Source: an uncultured Lachnospiraceae bacterium (GTDB lineage: Bacteria > Bacillota > Clostridia > Lachnospirales > Lachnospiraceae). Taken from it: a stretch of 64,000 bases of DNA. Both the position numbers and the translations under genes were made by a program. This document shows positions 8,734-16,317 of this stretch, piece after piece. The stretch lies in the NCBI GenBank assembly GCA_900316855.1, contig ONEK01000012.1:1-64000 (forward strand), read 5' to 3'. Position 1 is the stretch's first letter, and each line of letters starts with the position of its first letter. Under the pieces are notes generated by a model. The model searched no databases. It saw only the letters and a list, made by a program, of their open reading frames with translations, and had not been told where the DNA came from.

Positions 8734-9912
8734 TCACTGTTCCCCGCTGCGCAGACCGCTGACAAAATCACCGAGGCGTGCGAGGGCTTTCTTCAGGTTG
8801 TCGATGGAATAAGCATAGGATATCCGCAGGTACCCCTCCCCGCAGTCCCCGAAGGCGGTGCCCGGTACGATGGCAACCTTCTGCTCCTTCAGAAGCCTCG
8901 TCGCGAATTCATCAGAACTCATCCCGAATTCCCGGATGCACGGGAAGACATAAAATGCTCCCTCCGGTTCAAAGCATGGCAGTCCCATCCCATTCAGGGT
9001 GTGCAGAACGAACCTTCTGCGCTCATCGTAGGCTTCCCGCATGCGGGCGATATCCTCATCGCCGTTCTTCAGTGCCTCCACTGCCGCGTACTGCGACGTG
9101 GTCGGGGCGCACATGATACAGAACTGGTGGATCTTGACCATCTGACGGATGATTGGTTCCGGTCCGCAGGCATAGCCGAGCCTCCAGCCTGTCATGGCAT
9201 ATGCCTTGGAGAAGCCGTTGATCAGGATGGTCCTCTCCTGCATACCGGGGAGGGAAGCGATGGATACGTGCTTCCGGTCGCCATAGGTCAGCTCCCCGTA
9301 AATTTCATCCGAAACAACAATCAGGTCATGCCGGATAATGACCGGAACGAGCTTCTCCAGGTCTTCGCGCTCCATAATCGCACCGGTAGGATTGTTGGGG
9401 AAAGGCATCACGAGAATCTTCGTCCTCGGGGTGATTGCCGCTTCCAGCTCCTCCGGGGTCAGACGGAAGCGGTTTTTCTCCTGCAGGTTGATGACGACGG
9501 GTTTCCCGTCAGACAGGAGAACACACGGCTCGTAGGAAACATACGAGGGCTCCGGAATCAGGACCTCGTCGCCCGGATTGATCATGGCACGCATGGCAAG
9601 GTCAATTGCCTCCGACCCCCCGACCGTGATCAGAATCTCATGCATGTAATGGTAATCCAGCCCCTGCGTGCGCTTGAGGTAGGCCGCAATCTCAGCCCGG
9701 AGCTCCCGAAGACCGGAATTGGACGTATAAAACGTCCGTCCCTTTTCCAGGGAGTAGATGCCCTCGTCCCGGATGTGCCAGGGCGTATCAAAATCCGGCT
9801 CGCCCACGCCGAGGGAAATGGCATCCTTCATCTCCGCGACGATATCGAAGAACTTGCGGATGCCGCTGGGCCTGAGGGCGACGGTTTTCTCTGCCAGGAT
9901 ATCTTCTCTCAT
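8734..9912 (-). CDS. PLP-dependent class I/II aminotransferase
   Basis: A 392-residue fold-type I aminotransferase of the aspartate/PatA-like group. It shows the GVGEPDF motif near 35-41, NNPTG at 173-177, DEIY at 202-205 with the PLP-contacting Asp202, and the Schiff-base Lys236 in NGFSKAYAMTGWRLGY. The C-terminal Arg that binds the substrate carboxylate lies in YLRISYA. Transfer of amino groups between amino and keto acids is established for the family, but the substrate is not defined. Its start overlaps the stop of an Lrp/AsnC regulator by 4 bp, so the pair is an operon and the regulator probably controls amino-acid use together with it. Confidence 0.9.
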   Translation of the reverse strand: MREDILAEKTVALRPSGIRKFFDIVAEMKDAISLGVGEPDFDTPWHIRDEGIYSLEKGRTFYTSNSGLRELRAEIAAYLKRTQGLDYHYMHEILITVGGSEAIDLAMRAMINPGDEVLIPEPSYVSYEPCVLLSDGKPVVINLQEKNRFRLTPEELEAAITPRTKILVMPFPNNPTGAIMEREDLEKLVPVIIRHDLIVVSDEIYGELTYGDRKHVSIASLPGMQERTILINGFSKAYAMTGWRLGYACGPEPIIRQMVKIHQFCIMCAPTTSQYAAVEALKNGDEDIARMREAYDERRRFVLHTLNGMGLPCFEPEGAFYVFPCIREFGMSSDEFATRLLKEQKVAIVPGTAFGDCGEGYLRISYAYSIDNLKKALARLGDFVSGLRSGEQ

Positions 9913-10400
9913 GGTGTGACAATCTCCCTCAGATCTTCGTATTTTCTGCTCATGATGGTGCCGTGATCCTTGTACTTCTTCAGGATGAAGTGTGTGGTTG
10001 TGCCGATGACCGTATCGAGCGTGGACAGCTTGTTCGTGACAAAGCCCGCCACTTCCCTCAGCGTCTTCCCCTCCAGGATGACCATCAGGTCATAGCCGCC
10101 GCTCATCAGGTATACGGTCGATACCTCGGGATATTTGTAAATCCGCTCCGCAATGTTGTCGAAGCCCATATCCCGCTGCGGCGTTACACGGACCTCAATC
10201 AGGGCCGTGACCTTCTCAATGCCGGTCTTGTCCCAGTTGATCATGGTGTGGTAGCCGCAGATGACGCCGTCATTTTCCAGTTCCTGCATCGCGTTGGCGA
10301 TCTCGGCTTCCTCGGTTCCCAGCATTACCGCAAGCTCGGAAAGATCGATCCGGCTGTTTTTCTCAATGATGGTCAGAATTCGTTCCTTGAGTGTATTCAT
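9909..10400 (-). CDS. Lrp/AsnC-family transcriptional regulator
   Basis: A 163-residue regulator with an N-terminal helix-turn-helix (about 5-50, LSELAVMLGTEEAEIANAM) and a C-terminal RAM/AsnC ligand-binding domain (about 70-145) with the family signature VSTVYLMSGGYDLMVIL. The ATG at 10400 is preferred over the one 15 bp upstream because AAAGGGA sits 5 nt before it. It is cotranscribed with the aminotransferase. A 17-bp dyad adjoining the -10 box upstream suggests autoregulation. This kind of linkage (Lrp-type regulator plus class I aminotransferase) is common in Clostridia. Confidence 0.9.
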   Translation of the reverse strand: MNTLKERILTIIEKNSRIDLSELAVMLGTEEAEIANAMQELENDGVICGYHTMINWDKTGIEKVTALIEVRVTPQRDMGFDNIAERIYKYPEVSTVYLMSGGYDLMVILEGKTLREVAGFVTNKLSTLDTVIGTTTHFILKKYKDHGTIMSRKYEDLREIVTP

Positions 10401-10476
10401 GCATTTCCCTTTCATTGGTTGGATCAGGTGAAGCGCTGAGCGGCCGGCTGTTACGAACGGCGGATAAGCCTCTCAG

Positions 10477-10499
10477 GTCACACATATGGTGACATCTTA
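10477..10499 (-). promoter_or_regulatory. Promoter with overlapping dyad operator for the Lrp-aminotransferase operon
   Basis: On the minus strand TGG-TAAGAT (10494-10499) forms an extended -10. Directly downstream, where transcription should begin, lies the palindrome GTCAC-N7-GTGAC (10477-10493) centred on CATATG. A dyad placed over the start site is typical of a repressor operator, here most simply for the first gene product. The -35 is poor. Confidence 0.45.
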
Positions 10500-10551
10500 C
10501 CACGTTTGATGCCGGGATGCTCCACGATCTGCGTGCCGCAGCGCTTAAAAA

Positions 10552-10569
10552 GATTAAGGTATCAAAAGT
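10552..10569. repeat. Copy 1 of an 18-bp motif, GATTAAGGTATCAAAAGT
   Basis: Identical at 16 of 18 positions to GATCAAGGTGTCAAAAGT at 33983-34000. Both copies are intergenic and upstream of minus-strand genes. On the minus strand it reads ACTTTTGATACCTTAATC. No function is known to me. Confidence 0.5.
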
Positions 10570-10595
10570 GATTACGGATTGTCTTGCCGCTGACA

Positions 10596-11567
10596 TTATG
10601 CCCTGTGAAGGATCGCTGCGGCAGAATCCGGCGCGGGGCGTTCGAGGCAGCGCTTCTCGTCTCCGTTGAGAATGAGCTTGTCCCTGCCCTCCTGCAGGTA
10701 TCCGATGACGCCGGCACGGATGCCCGCATCCGCAAGGTCCGCAATGATCCGGTCCGGATCCGGTGTCACGGCAAGAAGCATCCCTGCGGATTCCGCTTCA
10801 TAGGGATTCTGACCGTAGTAATCGAAGGCCTCGATCGCTTCCTGCCGGAGGGGAATGGAAGAAAGCTCCACGGAAAATCCCAGCCCGCTTTTCTGTGACA
10901 GTTCCCACAGTGCGGCAAAAATCCCTCCCTCGGAGGCATTGACAAGCAGGGAGGCCCCATCCCGCAGCGCGGTCTGCGCATCCCGGATCACGCCAAGGTA
11001 CTGACCTGCCAGCTCCAGGTCCCGGACAATTTCCAGCGGAAACCGCGCGAGCAGTTCCGCCCGCTTCTCCCTGGCCAGAAGGAACGAGGCTTCGAGTGCC
11101 GCCCACTTGGTTGCCACAATCGCCATGCCGGGACGGACCGGTATGCTCCCGCACTGTTCCGGGAAGGGCATTCCATAGGCTCCTGCAATCACAACCGGCC
11201 TTGTCACCGCGTCCGTCACCTCGGTATGGCCGCCCTGTACCCTCAGTTTCAGCTGTTCTGCCTGCGTCCGGATTTCATCCACCAGATCCCGCAGCACCTT
11301 CTCCCCGGTTCCCGGCGGCAGCAGAATCACCGTTTCGAGTGAAACAGGACGGAAACCGTCTGCCGCAAGGTCATTCACAGCGGCTGTCACAGCGAGCATG
11401 GCGGTATCACGGGTATCGGCTGTCACCGGGTCCATGGCAAAGCGGAATGCATCCTGTGCCAAAGCCTGTGAACCGATCGCGGACCCGGACGCCATCAGGT
11501 CACCCAGACGCCGCCTGACCGAGCGGTCCAGTACGTTGGCATCTGCTTTTCCTGTTCGTAATTCCAT
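10596..11567 (-). CDS. AIR synthase (PurM/HypE-like) family protein
   Basis: A 323-residue protein of the PurM/HypE superfamily, whose members bind ATP at a dimer interface. Features seen are DTAMLAVTAAVNDLAADGFRP near 60-80 (the ATP-site stretch), a Gly-rich VQGGHTEVTD motif near 115 and NASEGGIFAALWEL near 215, which is the second PurM-like half. No hydrogenase maturation genes are nearby, so a HypE role is not supported here. The true substrate is unknown. The ATG at 11567 is chosen over one 21 bp upstream because of the GAGGAAA ribosome binding site. Upstream is a strong terminator that isolates it from the VanW gene. Confidence 0.75.
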   Translation of the reverse strand: MELRTGKADANVLDRSVRRRLGDLMASGSAIGSQALAQDAFRFAMDPVTADTRDTAMLAVTAAVNDLAADGFRPVSLETVILLPPGTGEKVLRDLVDEIRTQAEQLKLRVQGGHTEVTDAVTRPVVIAGAYGMPFPEQCGSIPVRPGMAIVATKWAALEASFLLAREKRAELLARFPLEIVRDLELAGQYLGVIRDAQTALRDGASLLVNASEGGIFAALWELSQKSGLGFSVELSSIPLRQEAIEAFDYYGQNPYEAESAGMLLAVTPDPDRIIADLADAGIRAGVIGYLQEGRDKLILNGDEKRCLERPAPDSAAAILHRA

Positions 11568-11663
11568 TCTTTCCTCACAATTCTGCATCGAGGTATTTGT
11601 CCCGCTGCTGAAAAGGACCCGTCTGCCGCGGCAGCCTTCGGCATTCCCGAATATAACAGAAGA

Positions 11664-11697
11664 GCCGGGAGGAAGAAAACCGTTCCTTCCTCCCGGC
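11664..11697 (-). terminator. Intrinsic terminator of the VanW gene
   Basis: Perfect 12-bp stem (GCCGGGAGGAAG at 11664-11675 with CTTCCTCCCGGC at 11686-11697), 10-nt loop, then TCTTCTGTTATATT on the minus strand. It lies 20 bp after the VanW stop codon. Confidence 0.85.
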
Positions 11698-11716
11698 CCT
11701 GTGTCATTGCCATTGA

Positions 11717-13465
11717 TTACTGTGCGGGGGCTGTTTCCGCGGAAGCCTGACCGGCATCCGCAGCCTGCGTCTCCTCTGCAGGCGCTGCCGGATCCTGTGC
11801 TCCCTCCGGTTCGGTTGTCCCGTCCTGATTTCCGGACGATCCCGCATCTGCCGCTGCCTGATTCACGACGGCATTTGCCGCTGCCTGCGCTGCTTCCATG
11901 GCAGCATTGGTGTCCTGCCCCGCTGCGAGAGCCTGGGCATACGCTTCCTGTGCCGCGTCCTGCGCCGCCTTCGCGACATCCTCATTGCCGGCATCGGACG
12001 TGCCGTTCTTCGCATTTTCGGCAGCGGTCCTGATTTCATCCACATTGCCGGATTCGATGGCGGCTTTCAGTTCCTCCGTCATGTTGCCCGCTGTCCCGAC
12101 GGTAACCAGTTCCGGCGTCATGTTGTAGGTGCTGTGGTTGAATACGTCCCGGCTGACTTCCGCACCGTCCTGTGTCACAACCTTCCACAGCTGGGCTGTG
12201 TAACCGGTATGTCCGGGTGTCACATTGACATAGCCGATCGGCTGGGAGGCATCTTCCTTCACCTTCACGCCTTCCGAGGGTGTGGTCGTCAGTGTCTCGG
12301 ATTCGAATGAAACCTTGCGTCCCGGATCCCGGGTCTCTACACCGTAGATGTTGAACGTGATCGCCCCGCCGTCTGCATAGCCCTCGATGTAGACCGGGTT
12401 CTCCAGTGTGTTGACGAACTTCATGTCCATTCCGGCGGATTCCGCAATCGCCGCATCATCTGAAGGGTCAACGTACGTGACGATGAGGGAGTGATTCGAA
12501 CGAGCAGTCACCTTCAGCTCGGCACGGATCACGGCATTGTACAGTGTCGTGGAAACCTGGCAGATTCCGCCGCCAAAGCTCTCAACCACCTCATCCCCCA
12601 GATAGGAGCCCGCCAGTTCGTAGCCGTTCTCCGCGGTAAACGGTGTAATGGCCTTCAGCACGGAGAACTCCTCCCCCGGCTGCAGTGTTGTCCCGTTGAT
12701 GAGGGAGCAGCCGTTGGCAATATTCTTCTTGCGTTCCGCATTGGACGTGGAGTAGTAGGTCGTGAACGTCCCCAGAACCGACGTCATGCTCTGCAGCTCG
12801 GCAGCGGTGGTTTTAGGTTCCTCTTCCTGAAAAACAAGATCGATGGATGCGTCACTGCCATCCCAGTCCTTTGTCAGTTTATCCTCGATGGCGTCTGCGG
12901 TCGCGTCCTCGTCAATCACATAGCCGGGTTCTCCGTCCGTATACTGGAAAGCACCGTTCACCCGCGTCATGGTTGCGTCGGCCGCCGCCTGGTTCCAGGA
13001 CAGGCAGTTGTTCTCCAGGAAGGTCCGGACAACATCCTGGTCAAACTCCAGCCCGATGTGGTAATCCGCACCGTTTTCCTGAATATCCTTGTCTTCCTTG
13101 TAGCGCGCGATAATATTGGGTCCGTGGCCCACTTCCGTCAGCTGTTTCGCGATGTCCTCGTTCGTCCAGCGAAGGCCAAGGTTGCCTGCGGAAACCGTCA
13201 CGGACTGATCCTCCGTGCGTCCCTTCAGCGTGATGGTGGCGTTCCTCATCCGGTTCACCGTCTCATCGACAAGCGACTGCACCTCGTCCCGTGTCATACC
13301 GGATACGTCTGTTCCGTCCAGTGTGACTCCGCTCATGCAGGTAAGGGCACCCGCCGGGGGCACCTCCGCCGCACTCACACTGATAACGAGAGGCAGGACC
13401 ATGGCAGCCGCGAGAAGGATGGCAATGACCGCCGCTATGATTTTTTTCTTTTTGCGATTTAACAT
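11717..13465 (-). CDS. VanW-family exported protein with peptidoglycan-binding-like repeats
   Basis: A 582-residue protein. A Lys-rich N terminus and hydrophobic helix (about 8-30, signal anchor) are followed by about 200 residues resembling the PG_binding_4 domain, then a VanW domain with LINGTTLQPGEEFS and VESFGGGICQVSTTLYNAV. After a beta-rich segment the last 110 residues are low-complexity Ala/Gln/Glu (AAQDAAQEAYAQALAAG). VanW genes are associated with cell-wall and vancomycin-related contexts, but the molecular activity is not established. The ATG at 13465 has AAGGGTG upstream and is preferred to 13489. It is transcribed alone from a promoter that shares its -35 hexamer with greA and ends at the terminator at 11664-11697. 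Confidence 0.88.
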   Translation of the reverse strand: MLNRKKKKIIAAVIAILLAAAMVLPLVISVSAAEVPPAGALTCMSGVTLDGTDVSGMTRDEVQSLVDETVNRMRNATITLKGRTEDQSVTVSAGNLGLRWTNEDIAKQLTEVGHGPNIIARYKEDKDIQENGADYHIGLEFDQDVVRTFLENNCLSWNQAAADATMTRVNGAFQYTDGEPGYVIDEDATADAIEDKLTKDWDGSDASIDLVFQEEEPKTTAAELQSMTSVLGTFTTYYSTSNAERKKNIANGCSLINGTTLQPGEEFSVLKAITPFTAENGYELAGSYLGDEVVESFGGGICQVSTTLYNAVIRAELKVTARSNHSLIVTYVDPSDDAAIAESAGMDMKFVNTLENPVYIEGYADGGAITFNIYGVETRDPGRKVSFESETLTTTPSEGVKVKEDASQPIGYVNVTPGHTGYTAQLWKVVTQDGAEVSRDVFNHSTYNMTPELVTVGTAGNMTEELKAAIESGNVDEIRTAAENAKNGTSDAGNEDVAKAAQDAAQEAYAQALAAGQDTNAAMEAAQAAANAVVNQAAADAGSSGNQDGTTEPEGAQDPAAPAEETQAADAGQASAETAPAQ

Positions 13466-13515
13466 AGGTTCACCCTTATGTGATTTCACACAATGCTGTA
13501 TCCTCTGAATTCTTC

Positions 13516-13566
13516 ATTATAAGGAAAAAGGCGGTTCTTTGCAATGGATTGGGTTTCTGATAGAAT
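13516..13566. promoter_or_regulatory. Divergent promoters sharing one palindromic -35 box (VanW gene and greA)
   Basis: TTGCAA at 13539-13544 is its own reverse complement. On the plus strand it is followed after 16 bp by TAGAAT (13561-13566), giving a promoter for greA. On the minus strand it is followed after 17 bp by TATAAT (13516-13521), giving a promoter for the VanW gene. Polymerase should be able to use only one direction at a time. Confidence 0.7.
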
Positions 13567-13615
13567 GGCAGAAGGTCCGTGATATTCGGGACCGAAGATA
13601 TTCCGGAGGGTGAAA

Positions 13616-14122
13616 ATGGGACAGCGTCTGACCAGAGGGGATGTAGCGAAAATAGAAGCGGAAATTGAGAAGCGCAGGGTAGAGCTGCGGCCGCAGCTCA
13701 CTGCTGCCGTCGCAGAGGCTGCCGCGCAGGGCGACAGGAGTGAAAATTTCGAATATTACGCCGCCAAACGTGCCAACGGCCAGAATAACAGCCGGATCCG
13801 CTACCTGCAGAGGGTTCTGCGCACAGCGGAAATCGTCGATGACGAAGAAGCGCCTGCGGATGAGGTAGGTGTTGATAAGGAAGTCACGGTATACATTCCG
13901 GAGGACGACGAGGAGGATACGTACACGCTCGTCACCCCGATCCGTGCCGATTCCCTCAACAATATCATCAGCATCGAGTCCCCGATCGGCCGTGCGCTCA
14001 TGGGCCACAAGGTCGGCGACCGGGTTACCGTGCAGGCAAACGCAAGCTACAGCTATCAGCTGGAAATCCGTGCCATCCGCAATTCGGAAACCGCCGGGCA
14101 GATGGAGATCAATGAATTCTGA
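13616..14122 (+). CDS. greA: GreA/GreB-family transcription elongation factor
   Basis: A 168-residue Gre factor that rescues backtracked RNA polymerase by stimulating transcript cleavage. The N-terminal coiled coil (about 1-75) carries the conserved acidic tip region (GDRSENFEYYAAK), and the C-terminal FKBP-like globular domain (about 90-160) has SPIGRALMGHKVGD. The ATG at 13616 has GGAGG 7 nt upstream, while a GTG two codons earlier lies too close to it. It is expressed from the promoter at 13539-13566 and is convergent with the DUF362 gene. The protein is slightly longer than Bacillus GreA because of an acidic insert (EDDEEDTYT). Confidence 0.9.
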   Translation: MGQRLTRGDVAKIEAEIEKRRVELRPQLTAAVAEAAAQGDRSENFEYYAAKRANGQNNSRIRYLQRVLRTAEIVDDEEAPADEVGVDKEVTVYIPEDDEEDTYTLVTPIRADSLNNIISIESPIGRALMGHKVGDRVTVQANASYSYQLEIRAIRNSETAGQMEINEF

Positions 14123-14164
14123 TTCTGTTCTGATCCTGCCCCGGCAGTTCCGGTTTCATGGCGC

Positions 14165-15334
14165 TCATGACTGAAGCCTGCGAAGGAGAGTGGCGAGCGC
14201 CGTACGGTGGACTTTCATGGCACCGGCCGGACAGAATTCCTGGCAGCAGAAGCAGTGGATGCACTGCTGACGCTGTATGACGGGACGCTTCTGAACCATG
14301 GTGATCGCATGCGCCGGACAGATATCCCGGCACCTGCCGCAGCCGATGCACTCTCCTGCCGTCACCTGCGGCCTCGTCGCGAGCGCTCTCTGCGCGATGG
14401 CTGAAAACGCCTTTCCTGCGGGAGTCTGCCTGCCGAACGTCACGGTTTTCAGTCTCGCCGCGTCATAGCCGCTGACTGTAAAATCTTCGATCTTTCCGCC
14501 GATGAGGGAGACGCTGTCCGCCTCCTCCGGGCACAAGCCGCGGGAGCAGGCAGCCTGCCAGGTCGGAATATTGTCCTTCGTCATGCCGATCATGGCGGCA
14601 CAGATACAGTCCGCGTTATACGGGGAACGGGATGCCAGCACGGCGCCCACATGCCTTGGTCTTCCCTGCACCGGACCATTCCCTTCCATCCCGACCACGG
14701 CATCGACGAGACACAGCGCCGGCTTCAGAAATTCATCCAGGTCCACCAGCATGTTGGCAAAAGCCATGGTATCCGGAAAGCGCATATGATACTCCGGCTT
14801 GGTGGTGCCCGGAATGCAGCCGAACAGGTTCTTGACGCAGCATGTGAGGTTCATCATAGCGTGTGTTTTCAGCTTGGCGAAGTCAATGATGGCGTCACAG
14901 TCCAGCACCCACCGGGTACAGGTAAAGGTACGCGCCGAAACCGCTTCCTGAAACGAGCACTCCGTGACGGCAGTGTCCTCGTTGAGAACCGCTCCCTCCC
15001 GCGCCGCAAGCTCAAGACCGCAGACATGGTACGCAGCCCGCAGTGCAGAAGGCAGGAACAGCCCTCCGGGAGAATCCCCGATCACAACCTCCATGCCGCG
15101 TTCCCTTAAGAGCCGCGTAAGAGCAGCCAGCAGAACCGGATGCGTGGTAGCCGCCCTTGCCGGTTCCATGGCAGATACAAGATTCGCCTTCACCGCGACC
15201 CTCATTCCTGCATGAAGGGTCTCCCATCCGCCGGCAGAATCAATCACACGGTTCAGCGCGGCGCATGCTTCTCCCATGTCATACCGGTCCAGCCGGCAGA
15301 TTGCAACCGGGCTGAGGAATCTATCACTTTGCAA
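14165..15334 (-). CDS. DUF362 protein with C-terminal 2[4Fe-4S] ferredoxin domain
   Basis: About 389 residues. The first 300 form a DUF362 domain (NLTCCVKNLFGCIPGTTKPEYH, VDAVVGMEGNGP), and the C terminus has two CxxCxxCxxxC clusters (CIGCGRCRDICP and CIHCFCCQEFCP), so an electron-transfer role is likely. The reaction is not known. The start is inferred to be TTG at 15334: AGGAG lies 7 nt upstream and TATAAT about 24 bp upstream on the minus strand. In-frame ATGs at 15352 and 15385 have no ribosome binding site. It is divergent from the esterase gene; that gene begins about 50 bp away and the two share the intergenic promoter region. Confidence 0.82.
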   Translation of the reverse strand: MQSDRFLSPVAICRLDRYDMGEACAALNRVIDSAGGWETLHAGMRVAVKANLVSAMEPARAATTHPVLLAALTRLLRERGMEVVIGDSPGGLFLPSALRAAYHVCGLELAAREGAVLNEDTAVTECSFQEAVSARTFTCTRWVLDCDAIIDFAKLKTHAMMNLTCCVKNLFGCIPGTTKPEYHMRFPDTMAFANMLVDLDEFLKPALCLVDAVVGMEGNGPVQGRPRHVGAVLASRSPYNADCICAAMIGMTKDNIPTWQAACSRGLCPEEADSVSLIGGKIEDFTVSGYDAARLKTVTFGRQTPAGKAFSAIAQRALATRPQVTAGECIGCGRCRDICPAHAITMVQKRPVIQRQQCIHCFCCQEFCPAGAMKVHRTALATLLRRLQS

Positions 15335-15383
15335 CGCTGTGCTCCTGTCCATGGAGCCAATTATACAGCAGGGAGGACAATCC

Positions 15384-16220
15384 ATGTTAATCAGGGATAT
15401 CGATATACAAACCGGCTCATCACAGGATTATGCACATATGACCCTCTATATCCAGCACGATACGGACCAGATCCCGATCCATCAGAGAGGTATAATCCTG
15501 ATCCTCCCGGGAGGCGCCTATGCCTGGACGTCACCCAGAGAAGGGGAACCGGTGGCGCTTGCCTTTGCCGCAAGAGGCTATCATACGGCAATCCTGTGGT
15601 ATTCCACGGCTCCCTCCGTGTTCCCAACTGCCCTGCAGGAAACCGCAAGGGCTGTCACTGCCTTGTACCGGAATGCGGCGGAGTGGCACATCGATCCGGA
15701 GCGGATCGTGCTGCTGGGGTTTTCCGCCGGTGGGCACCTCGCCGCAAGCTATGCGTGCTTCTGGAACCGCAGGGACCTCATCGGCAGCACCGGATTTGCC
15801 GGCGACGAGAGACATCCGGACGGACTGCTGAAGCCGGCGGGGCTGATCCTCGGATATCCGGTCATCACATCAGACCCCTCCTGCTGTCACCAGGGCAGCA
15901 TTGCCAATCTTCTGGGTGATATGCAGAATGATCCTGAGCTGCTGCGGCTCGTCAGCCTGGAGCATCAGGCGGGGTCCCAGGTGCCTCCCACGTTCCTGTG
16001 GAATACCGCAGCAGATGAGTCTGTCCCTCCTGAAAACTCGCTGCTGTTTGCCAATGCCCTGCTGAAAGCACATGTGCCGGTCGAGTATCACCTGTATCAG
16101 AAGGGAGGACACGGGTTATCCCTTGCCTCCCCTCTGACAGACAGCAATGCACACGACCGGCACGAGAAGGAATGCGAGAGCTGGGTTGATCTCTGTACGA
16201 CCTGGCTTGCGCAGCTGTAA
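15384..16220 (+). CDS. Alpha/beta hydrolase, acetyl-esterase/lipase-like
   Basis: A 278-residue serine hydrolase. It has an oxyanion-hole motif LPGGAY near 38-43, the nucleophile elbow GFSAGGH near 115-121, the acid residue in NTAADESVPP and the His in KGGHGLSL, so the Ser-Asp-His triad is complete. The family includes xylan acetyl esterases and BD-FAE-like enzymes. There is no signal peptide, so it is cytoplasmic, probably deacetylating imported oligosaccharides or small esters (inference). GGGAGG lies 8 nt before the ATG. It is divergent from the DUF362 gene and convergent with the VWA gene. Confidence 0.85.
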   Translation: MLIRDIDIQTGSSQDYAHMTLYIQHDTDQIPIHQRGIILILPGGAYAWTSPREGEPVALAFAARGYHTAILWYSTAPSVFPTALQETARAVTALYRNAAEWHIDPERIVLLGFSAGGHLAASYACFWNRRDLIGSTGFAGDERHPDGLLKPAGLILGYPVITSDPSCCHQGSIANLLGDMQNDPELLRLVSLEHQAGSQVPPTFLWNTAADESVPPENSLLFANALLKAHVPVEYHLYQKGGHGLSLASPLTDSNAHDRHEKECESWVDLCTTWLAQL

Positions 16221-16317
16221 CGCAGCACCTGATTTCCTGCGCTCCTACGATTGCGAAAGGTCCCTGTACAATCTGCTTCGCTGACGGCCGATGCGCGGGC
16301 ACCCGTGCATCCGCATG

